DNA of 64,000 nt from the NCBI GenBank assembly GCA_026419785.1, contig JAODTK010000666.1:62001-126000 (forward strand). Direction: 5' to 3'. Made by a program: the position numbers and the translations under genes. Numbering within the stretch: position 1 is the stretch's first letter; every line of letters begins with the position of its first letter. Source of the stretch: Sclerodactyla briareus. Its lineage: Eukaryota; Echinodermata; Holothuroidea; Dendrochirotida; Sclerodactylidae. This document shows positions 39,736 to 53,830 of the stretch, piece by piece. A model generated the notes under the pieces. The model saw nothing but the letters and a program-made list of their open reading frames with translations. It was not told where the DNA came from and searched no databases.

Positions 39736-42479
39736 TCCCAATTTCTGCCATAAATCTGCCTCAAGTGTGCATGAAAAGTAAAGAAGTGGTGAATCCCATG
39801 TTTGAGTGTACAACGAATCAAAGTGAGATAGGTATCCCACTCCAGTATTTGGAAACTTGCAAGGTGCCTAGACCAACATTGGAGTGCCCAACCCCCCCCC
39901 CCCACCCCCGGACAACCAAAAAAATCCTGTGAAAGGAGACTTTCCCCCTAAAACTCTCTTAAACTATCATCTAATTAGGATAACATGTGAACCAAAAAAG
40001 GCATAGTTAGAAAACATAGAGAATAGAAGATACAGTGAACCGAAATTTGATCTAGCTTCATGTAGTTGTTTCCGTTTAAATGGATCAAACGAACCTAGTA
40101 AATTATAAATGAAGAAATCATGCCTCCCGATGTTCCAAATGGAACATTTCCGCTGACAGATAATATACCTCCTCCTGCAACATTGGAATGTGGAGGGTGA
40201 TCTATGATACATGACTGTACGCTATGTATGCACGAGCCATCAGACGAGCGGGTGCCCAATCTTAGAAAGTTCTGCTGTTGACAGACTGATGTATAGATAG
40301 ACAGGCCTAAAGCGATGTCATAAATGATTACCCCCCCCCAAACAACGACTAGTCCTGAGGTAACCGGAAGCTGCGAACCCTAAACTCGCGGGGGGTCTCG
40401 TTCACAGAGTACACAGTGGGAAGGATCGCCGCAGGAGTGCGAGCCATCTGCCCAAAAGGAGCCCAGAAGTGTTCCAAGGGCACTCAACCAGAGAATCACG
40501 AACTCAGCAAAGGGAACGCCAGCAGCATTCGCGACATTTGGGTCAGAAACTCTGGATCCACCGACATGAAAACCCGGCAATCCTCTCCAATCCATTTACA
40601 TGTGTTGGAGCGAGGTACACGCGCACACATCGTGACAATGGGAAGAATCATAGACTCAACCAACACACCTAACAGCATTCTCCTTCCAAATATATGAATA
40701 CAGAGGATATAAGGTGAACAAGACGGATTGGCACACCACCCTGCTCAGGAATTTTCAGAGAGCCTTCCTACACACAGCGACAGGAATGTTATAGGCCACA
40801 AGAAAACCTCTATATATACCAACTTCCCGTGTCCGCTCGACCAGGACACGGGAGCCCAAGAGTGCAATCCACAGTGGCGTTCTTGGAGTGAACCCTCGAC
40901 TGCTTGGGACGTTGATGGACAAGCCCGACAAAGGATCCTGTTCAGATGATCCAGCAAAAGGCTGTCAGATAGTGAGCGGAATGTAACTAACGGACTACGT
41001 ATCACCCTTCCCTTTCCAGAAGACTGGAATAGTTAGTCTTCTACCATTCAGTTGGGGGTAACACAGTGTTTCAAACAGAGCAGTAGAGACCATGCACAAC
41101 TTGATGGCAGTCGGCCAACCGCTAGAGCATATCTGGGTGTTGTAAACGGCGCCAGGAGCTCCCCCGCCCTTCACGCAAATGCCTTCGGTTTCCCAGTAGT
41201 AGGAACGTCATAATCTACGAGAGTTTGGCCACAGGGGTTGCAACGGTCCTCTAAATTCGAGCTTGGAGAGCCGCCTGCACGAATCTCAAAATTACCCAGC
41301 AAAAATTTGCTGAGAGTAAATACTCTACCTGTAGGTGTATTTTGCCTAATTGGTTATGACGTGCAAAAGGTCCTGCAAGGAGGCATCAATGCCTATACCA
41401 ACGACTATAGAAAAAAATATGAGATATTCAGTTGTCTGACTAATACAAATTCTGTATTTTCCATCTTTAGGTGTAATTTGAGCTGATGCTATGCCTGTTT
41501 AAGGATCTCTTTTACCTACTACTTATAGTGTATGTGTGGCTGTATTTTGAGGTACTGAAGATCTCAATGATTAATTGCCATTTCGCGAATGCGACACTCC
41601 GAGAAACTTTGTGATTGAACATGTACTTCTGATACATGTGCTCCGATTTTACTCTTTTCTTTGTTCTATGAATTGAAAAACTCTCCCTACAATAAATATT
41701 GAATATTTTGTAATTGGAGTAATGAAATTGATGGCCATTATTCGTATGAGATTGTTGAAATCAATATGGATAAATGCGTACATTGGGGTTTCCAATTACA
41801 GTGTGAGGAAGGACCAAAATGTAAAATGCCATGCAATACTTTATTTTACAAGTAACTGGACCAAGCTAAAATCGGGACAGTGAGGATAAATTTCAGAACA
41901 TATTCCTCGTGAAAATCAATTCTTGAAGATAAGCAAAAATATCCGAACAGATCCTTTGTAGATAGGTTGCCTTCCACCTCAGTTACAGCAGTTAAAGGTC
42001 TCGAGGATATGCAGACCAAGCTCACTCGGGTCTGTAGTGATGGGGGCTAAGCGACGTACCGGTAGTACATTTTTGTGAGTGCACATCCGATAGTTGCAGC
42101 ATTATGACTTGCGTCCATAAGAAACTGGGACTGGCACTTCAATGTGCAATAAGTGCAGGCAGTTAGTTACGATACATTCCCGTTAAACCAAGATGAGAGG
42201 CGGAAGAGAAGCACTAGTAGACTGAGGGCGAATGCGAACTGATGTGTCAGTACAGCCGATATGCTGCACCATAAATACATTTTCACACATTCAGGTACTG
42301 TTAGCTATTGTTGATGAATGTTGGGCACCATCTTGGTTAATGCTCGATAAAACATTTGATTACGCACATAGTAACTTTAAAAATACATAATATACTTGTC
42401 TTTCAAGAACTCAAAATATATTTAGACAGCTGTTCTACTTCCGACGCCAAACTGTCCAGAAAAAAATATGACATACATT
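39736..42479. other. Interval between the inverted repeats
   Basis: 2.7 kb. 40380-41240 is GC-richer and has frames on both strands (up to 93 codons) without a recognisable domain. No transposase or reverse transcriptase was seen. Confidence 0.45.
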
Positions 42480-42800
42480 GAAAATGGCGGCCATTTGAAT
42501 CAGTTTTGTGCGCCATCTTGGTTTTATGTCATATAGAAGCTTCGGATTATAAAATAAATTGTTTATTGAATTCATCGGCTCAAAACATAGAAATAGTCAC
42601 CATTTTATGCCTTGTTAATTTGGAGACAAAGTTGTGCTAAACAGTGGAAAATGGCGGCCATTTTGGACCGCCATATTGGATTTCGAAGTTACCACAACTG
42701 GGAATTTCCCGGGGAGTTTTAGTATATGTCATCCTACACCATTATTACTGAACCTGTGTTGAAAAAAAGCAGCTTGTTACCAGACATGTCCACTTTTTCT
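42480..42800 (-). repeat. Inverted dispersed repeat, right copy
   Basis: Reverse-complement partner of 39425-39735. It contains several ATGGCGGC/GCCGCCAT motifs, including a nearly perfect palindrome around 42649-42666. Confidence 0.85.
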
Positions 42801-43779
42801 CATGCTCTGGGCCTTCTTCACACGATGCCTTTTGTCTGGAGGGCAATTCAGGTTTGCTATAATACAGAGCAATGTCGCGTAAGCTGGGCAATGGGAGAAT
42901 CTGCTAAGATGTTTGGTGGTGAAAGCATGCCCTTAACCGATAGGGAGCATCCTCTCACCTAATGATCGGGTTCTATTTCCATTCATAAATTACCATTGTG
43001 TGATGTTAAGAACGAACTTGAATCATTCATATCATTTTAAAATGATTTTTCTTAGGGGTTTAAAAACAACCAATCAAATTTGGGCGGAATTTCTCACGTG
43101 GAAAGATAACTGTTACGCTGACGTTTACAATTTTGATCAGCGAAAAAAATCATTAGAGTATAAAAAAACAGAACTAATCAGCTTGGTTGGGATTTCCTTA
43201 CAGTACTGTAAAGTATGAAAAGATAATATACAAGAGTGTACGGTGCGCCACAACGGAACGTTTGTTCAACCTTTAGGTGATTCCACACCAACGATTATAG
43301 GCGTAGGCATAGATGTAGTAGGCTTTCAACTTCGTCCCTCATTTGACTGACGTGCCACACCCTACATCCTGTTTTCCACAATGGACGTGATGTGAACTCA
43401 CTTAGTGGCCAGTAACAACCTTTATGCAAGTACAACTGCCTATCATTTACTCACAACTTATATTATACTAACACATTACAATAATATAGTCTAAGTAAGG
43501 GATTCTCGAATGAGGATTGTGGATAGTGTTTAGGCCCGGTTATTCTGCGGCGACTGTGTAACCAAAATTGGTAGATTTGTAATGTGAATTTTATGTCGCC
43601 TAGGGTAGGCGGCAAGCTGGGGCCTGAGTTAGGCTTAACCTAAGACTAAGGTCGAAGACTCATTCCGCCTATTAACGCAAACCCCGTAATCTAACGCCCC
43701 CTACAATATATTACCGCTTCATAAGTCCGAGAACTTCGTTCTGTTGACGAGTGCGGTTTTGTACGGCACATTGTCTGGT

Positions 43780-43807
43780 AATTCAATTCAATTCAATTCA
43801 ATTCAAT
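43780..43807. repeat. (AATTC)n microsatellite
   Basis: Five and a half perfect copies. Confidence 0.95.
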
Positions 43808-43974
43808 GCCTCCGACTCCCGCACTGTACATAACACAGCGCAGTCATGCATGCAGCGCATGAGCCCACGTACGATGTGCGTGCAGGCCTAACGGACTTGG
43901 CAAGTCGGGCAAATTGGGTGCGTCCGACTGTTTTTGTTATTGTTGTGTGTTGTTTGTTTCGTCCAATATGACTC

Positions 43975-44125
43975 GGGCATAGGTTCATAATGGACGTCAG
44001 AACGTTACGTAATCGCCCGAAGATCCGGGTCATAGGTTATGACCTCAGAACGATTACGTAATCGCCCGTAAATCCGGGTCATAGGCTATAATGACGTCCA
44101 GAACATTACGTAATCGCCGAAATCC
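43975..44125 (+). repeat. Three tandem copies of a 49-52 bp unit with TTACGTAAT
   Basis: Units at 43975, 44027 and 44076 share GGGTCATAGG, TATAATGACGTC, CAGAAC, TTACGTAATCGCC and AAATCC. TTACGTAAT occurs once per unit (44005, 44054, 44106). Units 1 and 3 also carry GACGTC. Confidence 0.9.
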
Positions 44126-45060
44126 TCAATTTCAGCCAAAATAGAGCGCCTGCCAAATTAGCTCAATGATTCGTAGTCCCTTAAAAAAAGCAAGGTATTC
44201 CATGCGTTCAACCGCCATCAGGGCGCCGTAACAAAGATAAATTGCGTCTCAAAACATACCGGCGATCAGGCGACAAACAATTAGAAGGTTCCATCCAAAG
44301 CTTTCGTTGTGTGTTGCACCTACGTGGATTTCGGGGAAATTTGCGTCTAGGTCACATGTCATGAAGTGCGAAAAAAAGTGCGTAGCTTAGCGGGGGTCAC
44401 GATGATCACGTGCCCCCTCCCCCACACGACAAGCTGTGACCCGCAGGTGATTCCCCCCCCCCCACACCGCAGGGGGAAAGGATATTAATATGGGATGACG
44501 TCCAGTGCTGTCACGCCTCATTTAGAGACAAAAAATACGGCTCACACAGGCCCCACGATTGCAGGAATTGGCCACGACACGGTCATAAATGTGTTCTCAT
44601 GTTCTCGGGATACGAGAGTCGTAAGCGAAGTTTCTTGAGGAACGCCAAGTTTCGACTGGCGAGAGGGTGACCACTCGTCGCGGACTTCATGCTAGGAATA
44701 TTGTGGACCCCTCTCTTCTCCACAGGTAAAGTTTGTGACCGCTCAGTTCCCCCTGCTCTAAAAGTCCTGGCTTCGCCACTGGTTGAGTACATTGGGAAAA
44801 ACCCAGAGTAAGGTAATAGTTACCTTTACGCTAAGATGCACCACGAGACGATCGGTCTTTAAATGTCATCAACTACAGTCCGGGTGTGAGGGATTCGTCA
44901 GAGAAGCGATATTCGTATTCGTCAGATAAAGAATTAGAAATCGGCCGATGTTTTCTTGCATACATGGGATATGATGTATGTATCTTACTAAGTCGCGTAA
45001 ATAGTGGAAGCAACGCTAGTGGCGAGTAGATAAGAGGTCCAGGGAATGGCTATTGAGTGC

Positions 45061-45900
45061 GAATACTTGCAAAACACAGGTGGCGCAGCTTACGCAATAG
45101 TTATCACGTAACTCATGTAAATAGTAAGTATGAAAGTATGCTGACAACGTACGTGCATGTGTATTACGACAATAGTACGTTCCTTTACAACAATATCCGG
45201 CAGGTAGTAATAGTATACGTAGGCTTATACATTAACATAACACGGGACGTATTACTGTACTAATTTCGTTCAGACATGAAAGAGTATGTGGTAGTTGCTT
45301 TGCACGTAATTATCACGTCTGAGTAATATGTTAACATAAAGAAACTCAAAGTGCGTACGTAAACAATATTGTTTATCGACATACTGGTAGAACGAATACG
45401 CCACAAATTTGTAGGGTTATTATCGTATGTACACTGGCAATATAAAGTATGTATGGGCAGTAAGTAACGTAGACGATACTATTACCTACGTGCGACATAC
45501 GTTTGACGTACGTACGCTATAACCACTATACGCGCGTAGGGATTGTGTTGGGGTAATAGATTTCAGTAATTACCTACCAGTATTACCGCGACGTTTGTTA
45601 GTGTACGTAATAGTTTCGTACGTACGTATGGCCGCGTAGGTTATTACTAATAAATAAGTACAGGTACTGGTTAGTAAAATACGTACGTACGTACATAATA
45701 TCGATATACGTAATATCGATAGGTACGATGCGTTGGAAGTAGGGCGTTTATTGGTATTACTTTTACATGAGTAGGTGAAATTTGATACGCGCATATTATA
45801 TGTAGTGACGGAGCTCTAGTCTGATAAACGTAGGTACGTTTACGTGGGATACGTTACAATAAACGTGATAACTACACACGTGCAAAAAGGATCGTATCTC
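45061..45900. other. ACGT-rich island
   Basis: I counted 28 ACGT tetramers in 840 bp, against about 3 expected at this base composition. Many are TACGTA, and there are runs such as ACGTACGTACGTAC at 45681. No tandem period or open frame explains it. Confidence 0.8.
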
Positions 45901-48900
45901 ATTGGAAATTGAAACAGAGGACCAGAATTAGACAATGTTAATCATATTCTTTAGAGGCCTCAATCTACACGACTTCACACGTTTTGAACACAACTGTTAT
46001 TCCTGACACAATCGCTTCTATAAGAAACGACTGTGCTGGTTATACTATTTTGAATTACAATAGTTGGATGATCAAAATCTTGAATATTTCAAAAACGGTG
46101 GTGAACTCTCAAACAGGACACGGCTTTTTCGTTGGATATATAGCCAATATTCACGAATATGACCTTTATACGATTATACAGACCACACGGATGTGTGAAG
46201 AAGGTTTGAAAAAATCACCTAATTGAGCCATTCACACAAAGGCAGAATGGAATTCTGGGTAAGATCGTAAAATGACGGCGCCCATGCACAAGTATTCGTA
46301 AGAAGTAGTAACGAAATTTGCTTGTTAGTTCGGACGAATCACCCGGACTGATACCATGGTTCATGGTGTAGAGTAAGCGTGAGCATATTTGTTTGATCGA
46401 ACATTCTAATGTTCGGTCGTCGATGCGTGGGTTGCGTCGAAGCAACAACAGGATGAAGCAGCTGACACAACAGTATCACATTATTCGGGCTTCCATGCGA
46501 AGACATTTATGGGTGTTACTACACTGCTTGCGATAATTCCAAGTAGAATAAGACGGCATATTCAGTGGATCAAATTGTCCCATCGATAGATGACTGAAAT
46601 CTTTACATATGGTTTTTCACCGCCTCATTAGTCCCGAAATAAACGGGTTACGAGCGAAATCAGGTAAATCATTCCATGTGACATTTCTAATTTATATTAC
46701 TGGCTTTCAGCCACGCACTTGTGAAAAAACAATTTTACATCAGTCTCTTGTACATTCGGCTAATTTACATTTTGGTGTTCAGAACTGCACTGAAGGCGAT
46801 AAGGTTTACCTTCAAGTTTGATGATTTTTTTCACTCAAATATTAACTTGTCCGTCGTTGGAGCGATCCGTGGTTTGCCTAGTGTCATTTATCATGACGAA
46901 TGGGGGGTATCAATATGTTCATCGAGTGGTTTCGCAGGGGGGTAAGAACCCCCAATGGCCCAAGTGATCAATAAAATTGTTAACACAAAAGAGATTCCAC
47001 AGTTAGTAGAAGTTTTGAGCTGTCCCACTTAGCAAATATTGCAGACAGATATGTCTAGGGGCCATAAGTTGTACGTTTTTGACAATAGGGAGAGGGAGGC
47101 CATCTTGGGGCGCACTTCTCTGGGGTTCCTTTCGCGAACCTCCCCCCCACCCTCACCCCCATGACAAATCTCGGCGTACGCTACTGGTTTTTCCCCCTCA
47201 TTTTCGAGATGAATCCATGACTCGAGTTTGATTTACAAGAGGTGTCAGTGGAAACAAATAACAGACGACACACCATTACAATAAAACATTTATGCATGTC
47301 TCAAGACGTCATTTTAAGAATGAAACATACCCATCCGCATTCTTTGGGCATCTGGGTCATTATTATAAGGGCTCCAAACCCTAAAAGTTGTTTGATGAAA
47401 TGTATAGTTCCGGATTTTTTTTTTTTTTAAATGTATGGTCCAGCTTTATGTATCAGTATTTATCAACTCGTACTGATGAGGCTAGGGTATCGGATAGTCT
47501 CCATAGCACACATTCGCATTGCAGCTGTCACGGCTGCCAAGGATTTAATTGATTTGCAAGGGAGTAGTCTTGGAGAAACTACATGACACGTATTACACGA
47601 TGCATAGCTTCGTAAGTGCCGCCATTCCAAAACACTTGTTCAGTCATGGACGTGCCATTGAATCGGGGAAACCGCAAATGACTGTAATACATCGCTCCGT
47701 CAACTCATGTTTTAATTTCAGGACGATTCACCTTACACTTGCAGTCACGAAGAGATCAGAGAACACAGAGCTCTGTGCGGTATTCTGCGTGGTTGATGCT
47801 AACGGGGGGCAGCATGGTATGCAATTACGACCAACAATCGCAGATTGATGAACCTAAGTGCAGGACCAGCAGGCGGTACAATTATTTCAATCCCCTTTCT
47901 TACAAGGTGCCTCAATCAAGTGTAGTTGCCCATCTTGCCTTGCTGCATGTGTTTATTTTGGCGAATGGTCTTTTATTAAAGTTGTAATATTTTAGGTATT
48001 TTGTCATCTTAATTTTTATTGTCAGTTAATATTCATGCAATTCAGCTTCCAGCTGCAAGATGACTAAAGTCAAATAATTCAAATTCAAATTCAAACAGCA
48101 GTTTGGCCCTAGACGTAGTTTATTTGTTTTATTTCGTCTTATTTTTAATCGAATCGAGTGTAATCGAGGGAATTTACCACAAATTGCTTAATATGACGCG
48201 CGTACCAACATCAGTATAAACATTCCCGGGGCGACATCTAGAATACCTGGAATACATTTGTCCGTGTCTCTACGTTTTATTTGTCGAAGTCCTCCGCCGG
48301 GCAACGTACAAGAGGGAAACGGAAGTCCTAATGGAAAGGCGATTGATTTATATTAATAGGCGCGCACAGTACACATAATAACATCCACGTGACATTCCTA
48401 ATTTATCCTCATCGGAGCAAGAGATTCAATTTTATCCCACGACGAGACTTCTTCGTCGCTTTAGCGATGGAATAGAGATAAAGCTTAGCTTTCTCGCTCC
48501 AGTTCGTAATCAGTGTGCTCATTGCGTGCCGACGGAGCGTTGGTGTGAATCGTAGACCGGCGTTACTATCACCCCGGTGGAAAAACATTATCAGCGCATT
48601 ACTATTGTCAAACATAATCGTATAAGCAAGGACGTCGGAGGGGAAACGGGCATTGCGAGTGATTCTGTGATTCCCCTCCGGAGTAAACCAGTTAATGTGA
48701 TATTTATTTGGGGGGGGGGGGCCCAAAGTCCGATATACGCCCAAAATTTTCCAAAATGCCCAGCAGATACATTCAGCGAGGAAAAACACTTGTCGACCTC
48801 TCTCTATATTTGGAAGTTGTTTGCGAGCAGAATCGTAGGCGACAGCGTGCGATGGTGGAAAGTGGAAACTTATGTAGAGTGCAATTACGTGCATTCAGTG

Positions 48901-50689
48901 GCCATATGGTTTCTATCAGAACATTCAATGCCATGCATAAGTGGCTTGCCTTTCGTCGTGTTTATTAGACGGCCAGTTGCTTAGTGACAAATGACAATAT
49001 TCGCATAGTAAATTCCTTCAATAAATCGTTGATCCCCACCAAACTGGTCAAACCAAATGACGATGGAACTGATGGACAACGATCGTTCGCCGAAGAGCTG
49101 CTGTATACTCGGAGGGAGGAGCGCATTACGACTATTTCACGAATCGAGACAGGCTGAGCTCGCAAGTGACATAATGATGCGGCGAGGATTAAGGTGGTAG
49201 TATGAAGTAGATACTATCATCTCAGCTCCAAGTGAGCTCCCATGCCTCGGCCAGAATATAGAAAAGACTGAAGTAATATTGAGCTGAACACTCGGAAGCA
49301 TAGTTCCTCGGGCTACACTCGAGCAGAATTTGAGACATTCGGATATTGGTTCCTCTCTCAAAGCACCTGAAAGAGCAGTACCTGTCGCATCTAATCTACC
49401 TGAAAATCGTAAAAGCCGGTGTGCAAATTCGCCCTTACCGTAGGGACAACATGAATGGAATCAACGCACTCTAACAAAAACAAACACAAACACAAGCACT
49501 CACAGTACCGAATACGTCTAGTATCAAACAAAAGTACTATGGCACCTTGAGAGCACTTTTACACAAGTCTTGCAAAAATCCATATTCTGATAATGGCATA
49601 TGGAAACCTCAGCGCACCCCGCATTCGCTCAGACAGGTACCGAAAGGCGGAAGGGACATGGAGCGAGCCAGTTGAGTGGAACTCGGCTGCCCACGGCGCA
49701 CGGATACGCTGATTTCGAATCCTCTCCAAGATGATTCTGGCACCCGAAAACTGGTGTAGATGCAGAAGGATTGTACCCGCTGTAATATACGTATGCATCG
49801 CAGTTCGGAGCATTACCTTTAACTCGCAGATGGGTACTATGAGTTCCCCTTTCATCGTAAGGCAGAATAACACCAAAAAATCCAACCAGAGCATGATAGA
49901 CCATTCAACGGGTGACCAATACATTATTATTTCATTACATTGTCGTCAGATCGTTTCCACGTTATAACATTGCCTAGGATTTGTTCAAATTCGGTACAGG
50001 ACTGCTCAGTCCTGCAGAAAAAATCTCTGGTACTGCTATACGGCCCTGAAACCCGATCCGACTGCTTGTGAGTAATTCCAACGGACACATCAATCTATTT
50101 CTCACCATAACAATTCGTGCCCGTAGGACCTTTTGTAGCGCGGAACGTATGTGACCTCTCGAATACAAACACCAAAAGCCTTCCCAAGTGAGAGGGTGCT
50201 GACTCCCGGAAATTGGTCTGTTATTTATCCACGTCGCAGACTCTTGAAGCAATATAGTGTTTGGAGACTATACGATCATCACTCATTCTGCTGGTAACTG
50301 TGAATAACGTTTATTACCTAATAATGCAAAGCCACCTGAAATTGTGAAAAACTCCAGACCGACAACGTTCTCTATATTTCCTCTATATTTCACTCATTTT
50401 AGTATGCAATGAGTAAGGAGGTAATGTTCTTCCAAGGAACTCGATTGTTCAACAGACCTTATCGTTTGGAAACAACGATACAAAATATAACTCGGAAGAC
50501 AAAACGACCCCCAGAAAAACAGCACAGGCTATCATTCCGATATTGATCGAATATATCGAGGTGGGACCTTCTAACAGCCTATTTGTATAAAGGGTATACA
50601 AGAGCTCTATCTATCCAGTGTGTCAACAATTGCCTTTTGGCCCCCAAACAGTCATTCTGTGATGGATTTGCGACCCAAACTTGGACACA
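45901..50689. other. Intronic, nothing recognised
   Basis: Includes the 161-codon minus-strand frame 48409-48894, about the length expected once by chance in six frames of 64 kb, and a G12 run at 48710. Confidence 0.5.
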
Positions 50690-51685
50690 ATGTTTATTGA
50701 CACATGGGACATGTTTGGCTTCGTGAAGGTCAAGGTCAAAGGTCATAAAAAAGGTGCAGTATAGGCCACTATGTGTAGAATTCCAAAATGTGTCTCCTAC
50801 AAATTTTGGTGCACAGTGCTGATGTTCGGTCATAATGATGATTTGACAGCCGTACCTTCGGGGTGTTCAGAAATTTTTTGGTCTAAGGTCCCCAGTGTGG
50901 GCCCGATTGCCCATTTCATGAAATTTCAAACAATAGTACTTGAAGCATCTCCTCAACAAGATTCAATGTGATGCGATGTTCTTTAAGTTACATGTAACGG
51001 TCCTTGGGTGGAGGGGCATAGCGGGTGTTCGGGAATTTTGGGCTCAAGGCCCCAGTTTGGGCCCCAGGGCCCATCATATGAAATACCGCAAAATCTTGTA
51101 TCTCTTACAAATTGTGTTGCACAGTGCTGATGTTCGGTCATAATGGTGTCCAATTGACAGGAATTTAGGTCCCCAAGGCCAAGTGTGAGCCTAGAGCCCA
51201 TCATGTTGAATTACACGAAATGCTTTCCTGCTTACGAATTTTGTTGCACAGTGCTGATGTTCGGTCATAATGATGGCTAACAGCCGTACCTTTGGGTGTG
51301 TTCAGGGATTCACCCACAATGGGGATATTTGGAATGAATCTCCTTCCACAAGCTTCAATTGATTTTCTTACATTCAACGAGTTACATGTAATGGTCCTTG
51401 TGGCCATTGGAGGGCCATTGGAGGTGTTTGGGAATTTTCAGCCCAAGGGCCCAATATATGGAATACTGCCATATCTCCTACAAATTCTGTTGCACAGTGC
51501 TGATGTTTAGTTATAATGATGGTCTAATAGCTGTACCTTCAGGTGCCCAGTGAATTTAGGAACCCATGGCCAGTGTGACCGTTGGCCTGCAGCCCATTAT
51601 GTGGAATATTTATTGACTACTAAGACATCTTTGGGCCATATGAAGATCATGGTCAGAAGTCATGAAAGGGGCACAATAGTTTGAA
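50690..51685 (+). repeat. Complex repeat array
   Basis: TTGCACAGTGCTGATGTTCG and its variants recur at about 50812, 51119, 51247 and 51493, with GGTCCTTG, GGGCCCA and TACAAATT blocks between. The outer blocks (50695-50765 and 51610-51680: TATTGAC, AAGACAT/GGGACAT, GGTCATAAA/AGTCATGAAA) also match each other. Open frames across it are repeat-derived. Confidence 0.8.
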
Positions 51686-53790
51686 ACTGCCTCCTTGGCC
51701 TCATGATCTTGAAATTCATCACATAATTGTATATTTGTCTTCGTGCAGTTTGAGATACAGCACCATTGGTGCTCTCGTTTCAGTCTGACTGGGAATTGAA
51801 AATTGTATGATTGTGAAACTATTACAAATAGTGATCAAATCAATCCACGCGAAGATAATTTACAAAACTAGCGTGTAGAAATTACAAACACTGCGCTCCG
51901 AGTCAGCGTGTCAGGTGGGTAAGCATATATGTGAGCCATTCATGGCTGAGCGATACATTTCAACAGCCGTATACCATCTCTAATCAATAGTGCACATTGA
52001 CAGCTAAATATGGACTGGCGTGTGCTAACATATCACCTATATGTCATTTATTACCTGGGCTTTGTGTCATTCATTAGGCAGAACGGAATTACGAACGAGG
52101 AAACTATACATGTGAGGACGGGGAAGTTGTCTTATGAGGATAGAACTATCCCGTTTGAGGGGATATATTGAAACTGTCCTCTGTACAATAGGTCAAGTTA
52201 TATCGGACAGGGATCGGTCTATGGTTAGACGTGACTTCCGTGTGCGTGCGCATCGAATAGTCAACCAAGGTTGTCGCCTCACGAAAACGACTTCATTTCC
52301 TGAAGGGGGGGGGGGGGGTGTTATTGTGAAAGTTGCACTCGGACTATAGGCGCGAAATGATGACCATCGTTCACGCAATCATTTCGTCGGAGCAAGTAGC
52401 GGGGAAAGCAAGCTTCCCAAAAAAAGCATCATGTGCAAATCGGTTATTTCAAACTCACTCACGTCACAATGTACAAAGTTGATACGGACTGACAATCATT
52501 CCGTCCAGTTTAAAACAACACAATGCCTGCAGAATGAAGGTAGTCTTTGTAAAAAAAAAACAGTTGTCCGTAAGTTTTCTTTGTTCATTGCCCTAACTGC
52601 CTAAGTAAAATACCGGGTAATTCCTCCAAGGTAAGGGTAGGTGACCAATGCATATTTTTTCATTCAAATTGTGCTTCCAAGTCAGATACACATGTACAGA
52701 CCGTGCGAACTGCGATTTTTGTGGGGTTTTCTTTCGTAATATCATTTATTTCCAGGCAAATGAGAATACAGAAGATTTGGCTTTTCCGAAGAAGCGATGC
52801 TGTGTAGTCACGTGAGCGATTGAACATAGACAACGTCTTCAGTTGACTTCAGTTGACAAATAAATGAACCCTACTCGGCTCGCTTTGTTTCGGTCTCCAA
52901 GGTTTCACACTGAGATTCTCGTTTCATTGTCTCGCCTGAACAACATGTTGCGTGACCTTCGTGATCTACTTTTCCACACTGCGAGCCTCGCCTAGGCTAT
53001 ACATTTTGTCGAACGAATGTGGTTACGGATCACTTTTTTTTCTGCCGTCTATCCCTTTTAGACACAACGGTGAAATGTACTCACGGGTACTGTATTGTTA
53101 GAACACGCTATCCTGCCGTGCGTTAAAGGTTCAGTTGGCATAGCATCTCGAATAGACTTACGGACACTTACCAACATCATGATCTACAGCCACATCGTCT
53201 TCACATAGTAATTTATACTTCTGATAGTAATATTCTATATCAGCTCTTCGAACCGATACGGCCTGACGGTCTTGACGTTCATTGGGAACGTCACCTGCTC
53301 ACCTGATTTCCATAAGCTATCCGAAAAAACGCGATCATCCGATTTAACCTGTCACTGTTTTTTTGTTTTATGGCGTGAGAATTGAAAGAAAAAATCCGAA
53401 ATGTAATTAGTACCTGTCATATGGTGGCCATTTGAAATGAAAATTGTGTTATCCAGATCCACTCCAGGCAGATATGGGGGGAAATTTATAAATTGGCAGT
53501 AAAAGAGAAAACGGTCTTTCGACGAAATGCTCTCGGTTCGATGAATTTTTATACACTGTCTACATTCATTTCACTGCGCGCCGACACGCACTGCTAACAT
53601 CTACTTCATATACACTGATCGACTCAAGATACTGATCGACTCCTGGAAACGTCACTATACTTATTGAAGTGATCCTCATTGTCACCAACGGTCCGACTAG
53701 TGGTCATATCTCTATGATCACTATTTCCATTTGAATTTCTGCTGAAGTAGCAATAATAGTGAATTATTTTCCATCATATTAGCATTTGAA

Positions 53791-53830
<40 letters not shown>

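Noticed and set aside
48409..48894. 161-codon minus-strand open frame
   Set aside because: Length is within chance expectation for six frames over 64 kb, and it has an overlapping plus-strand frame and no motif.
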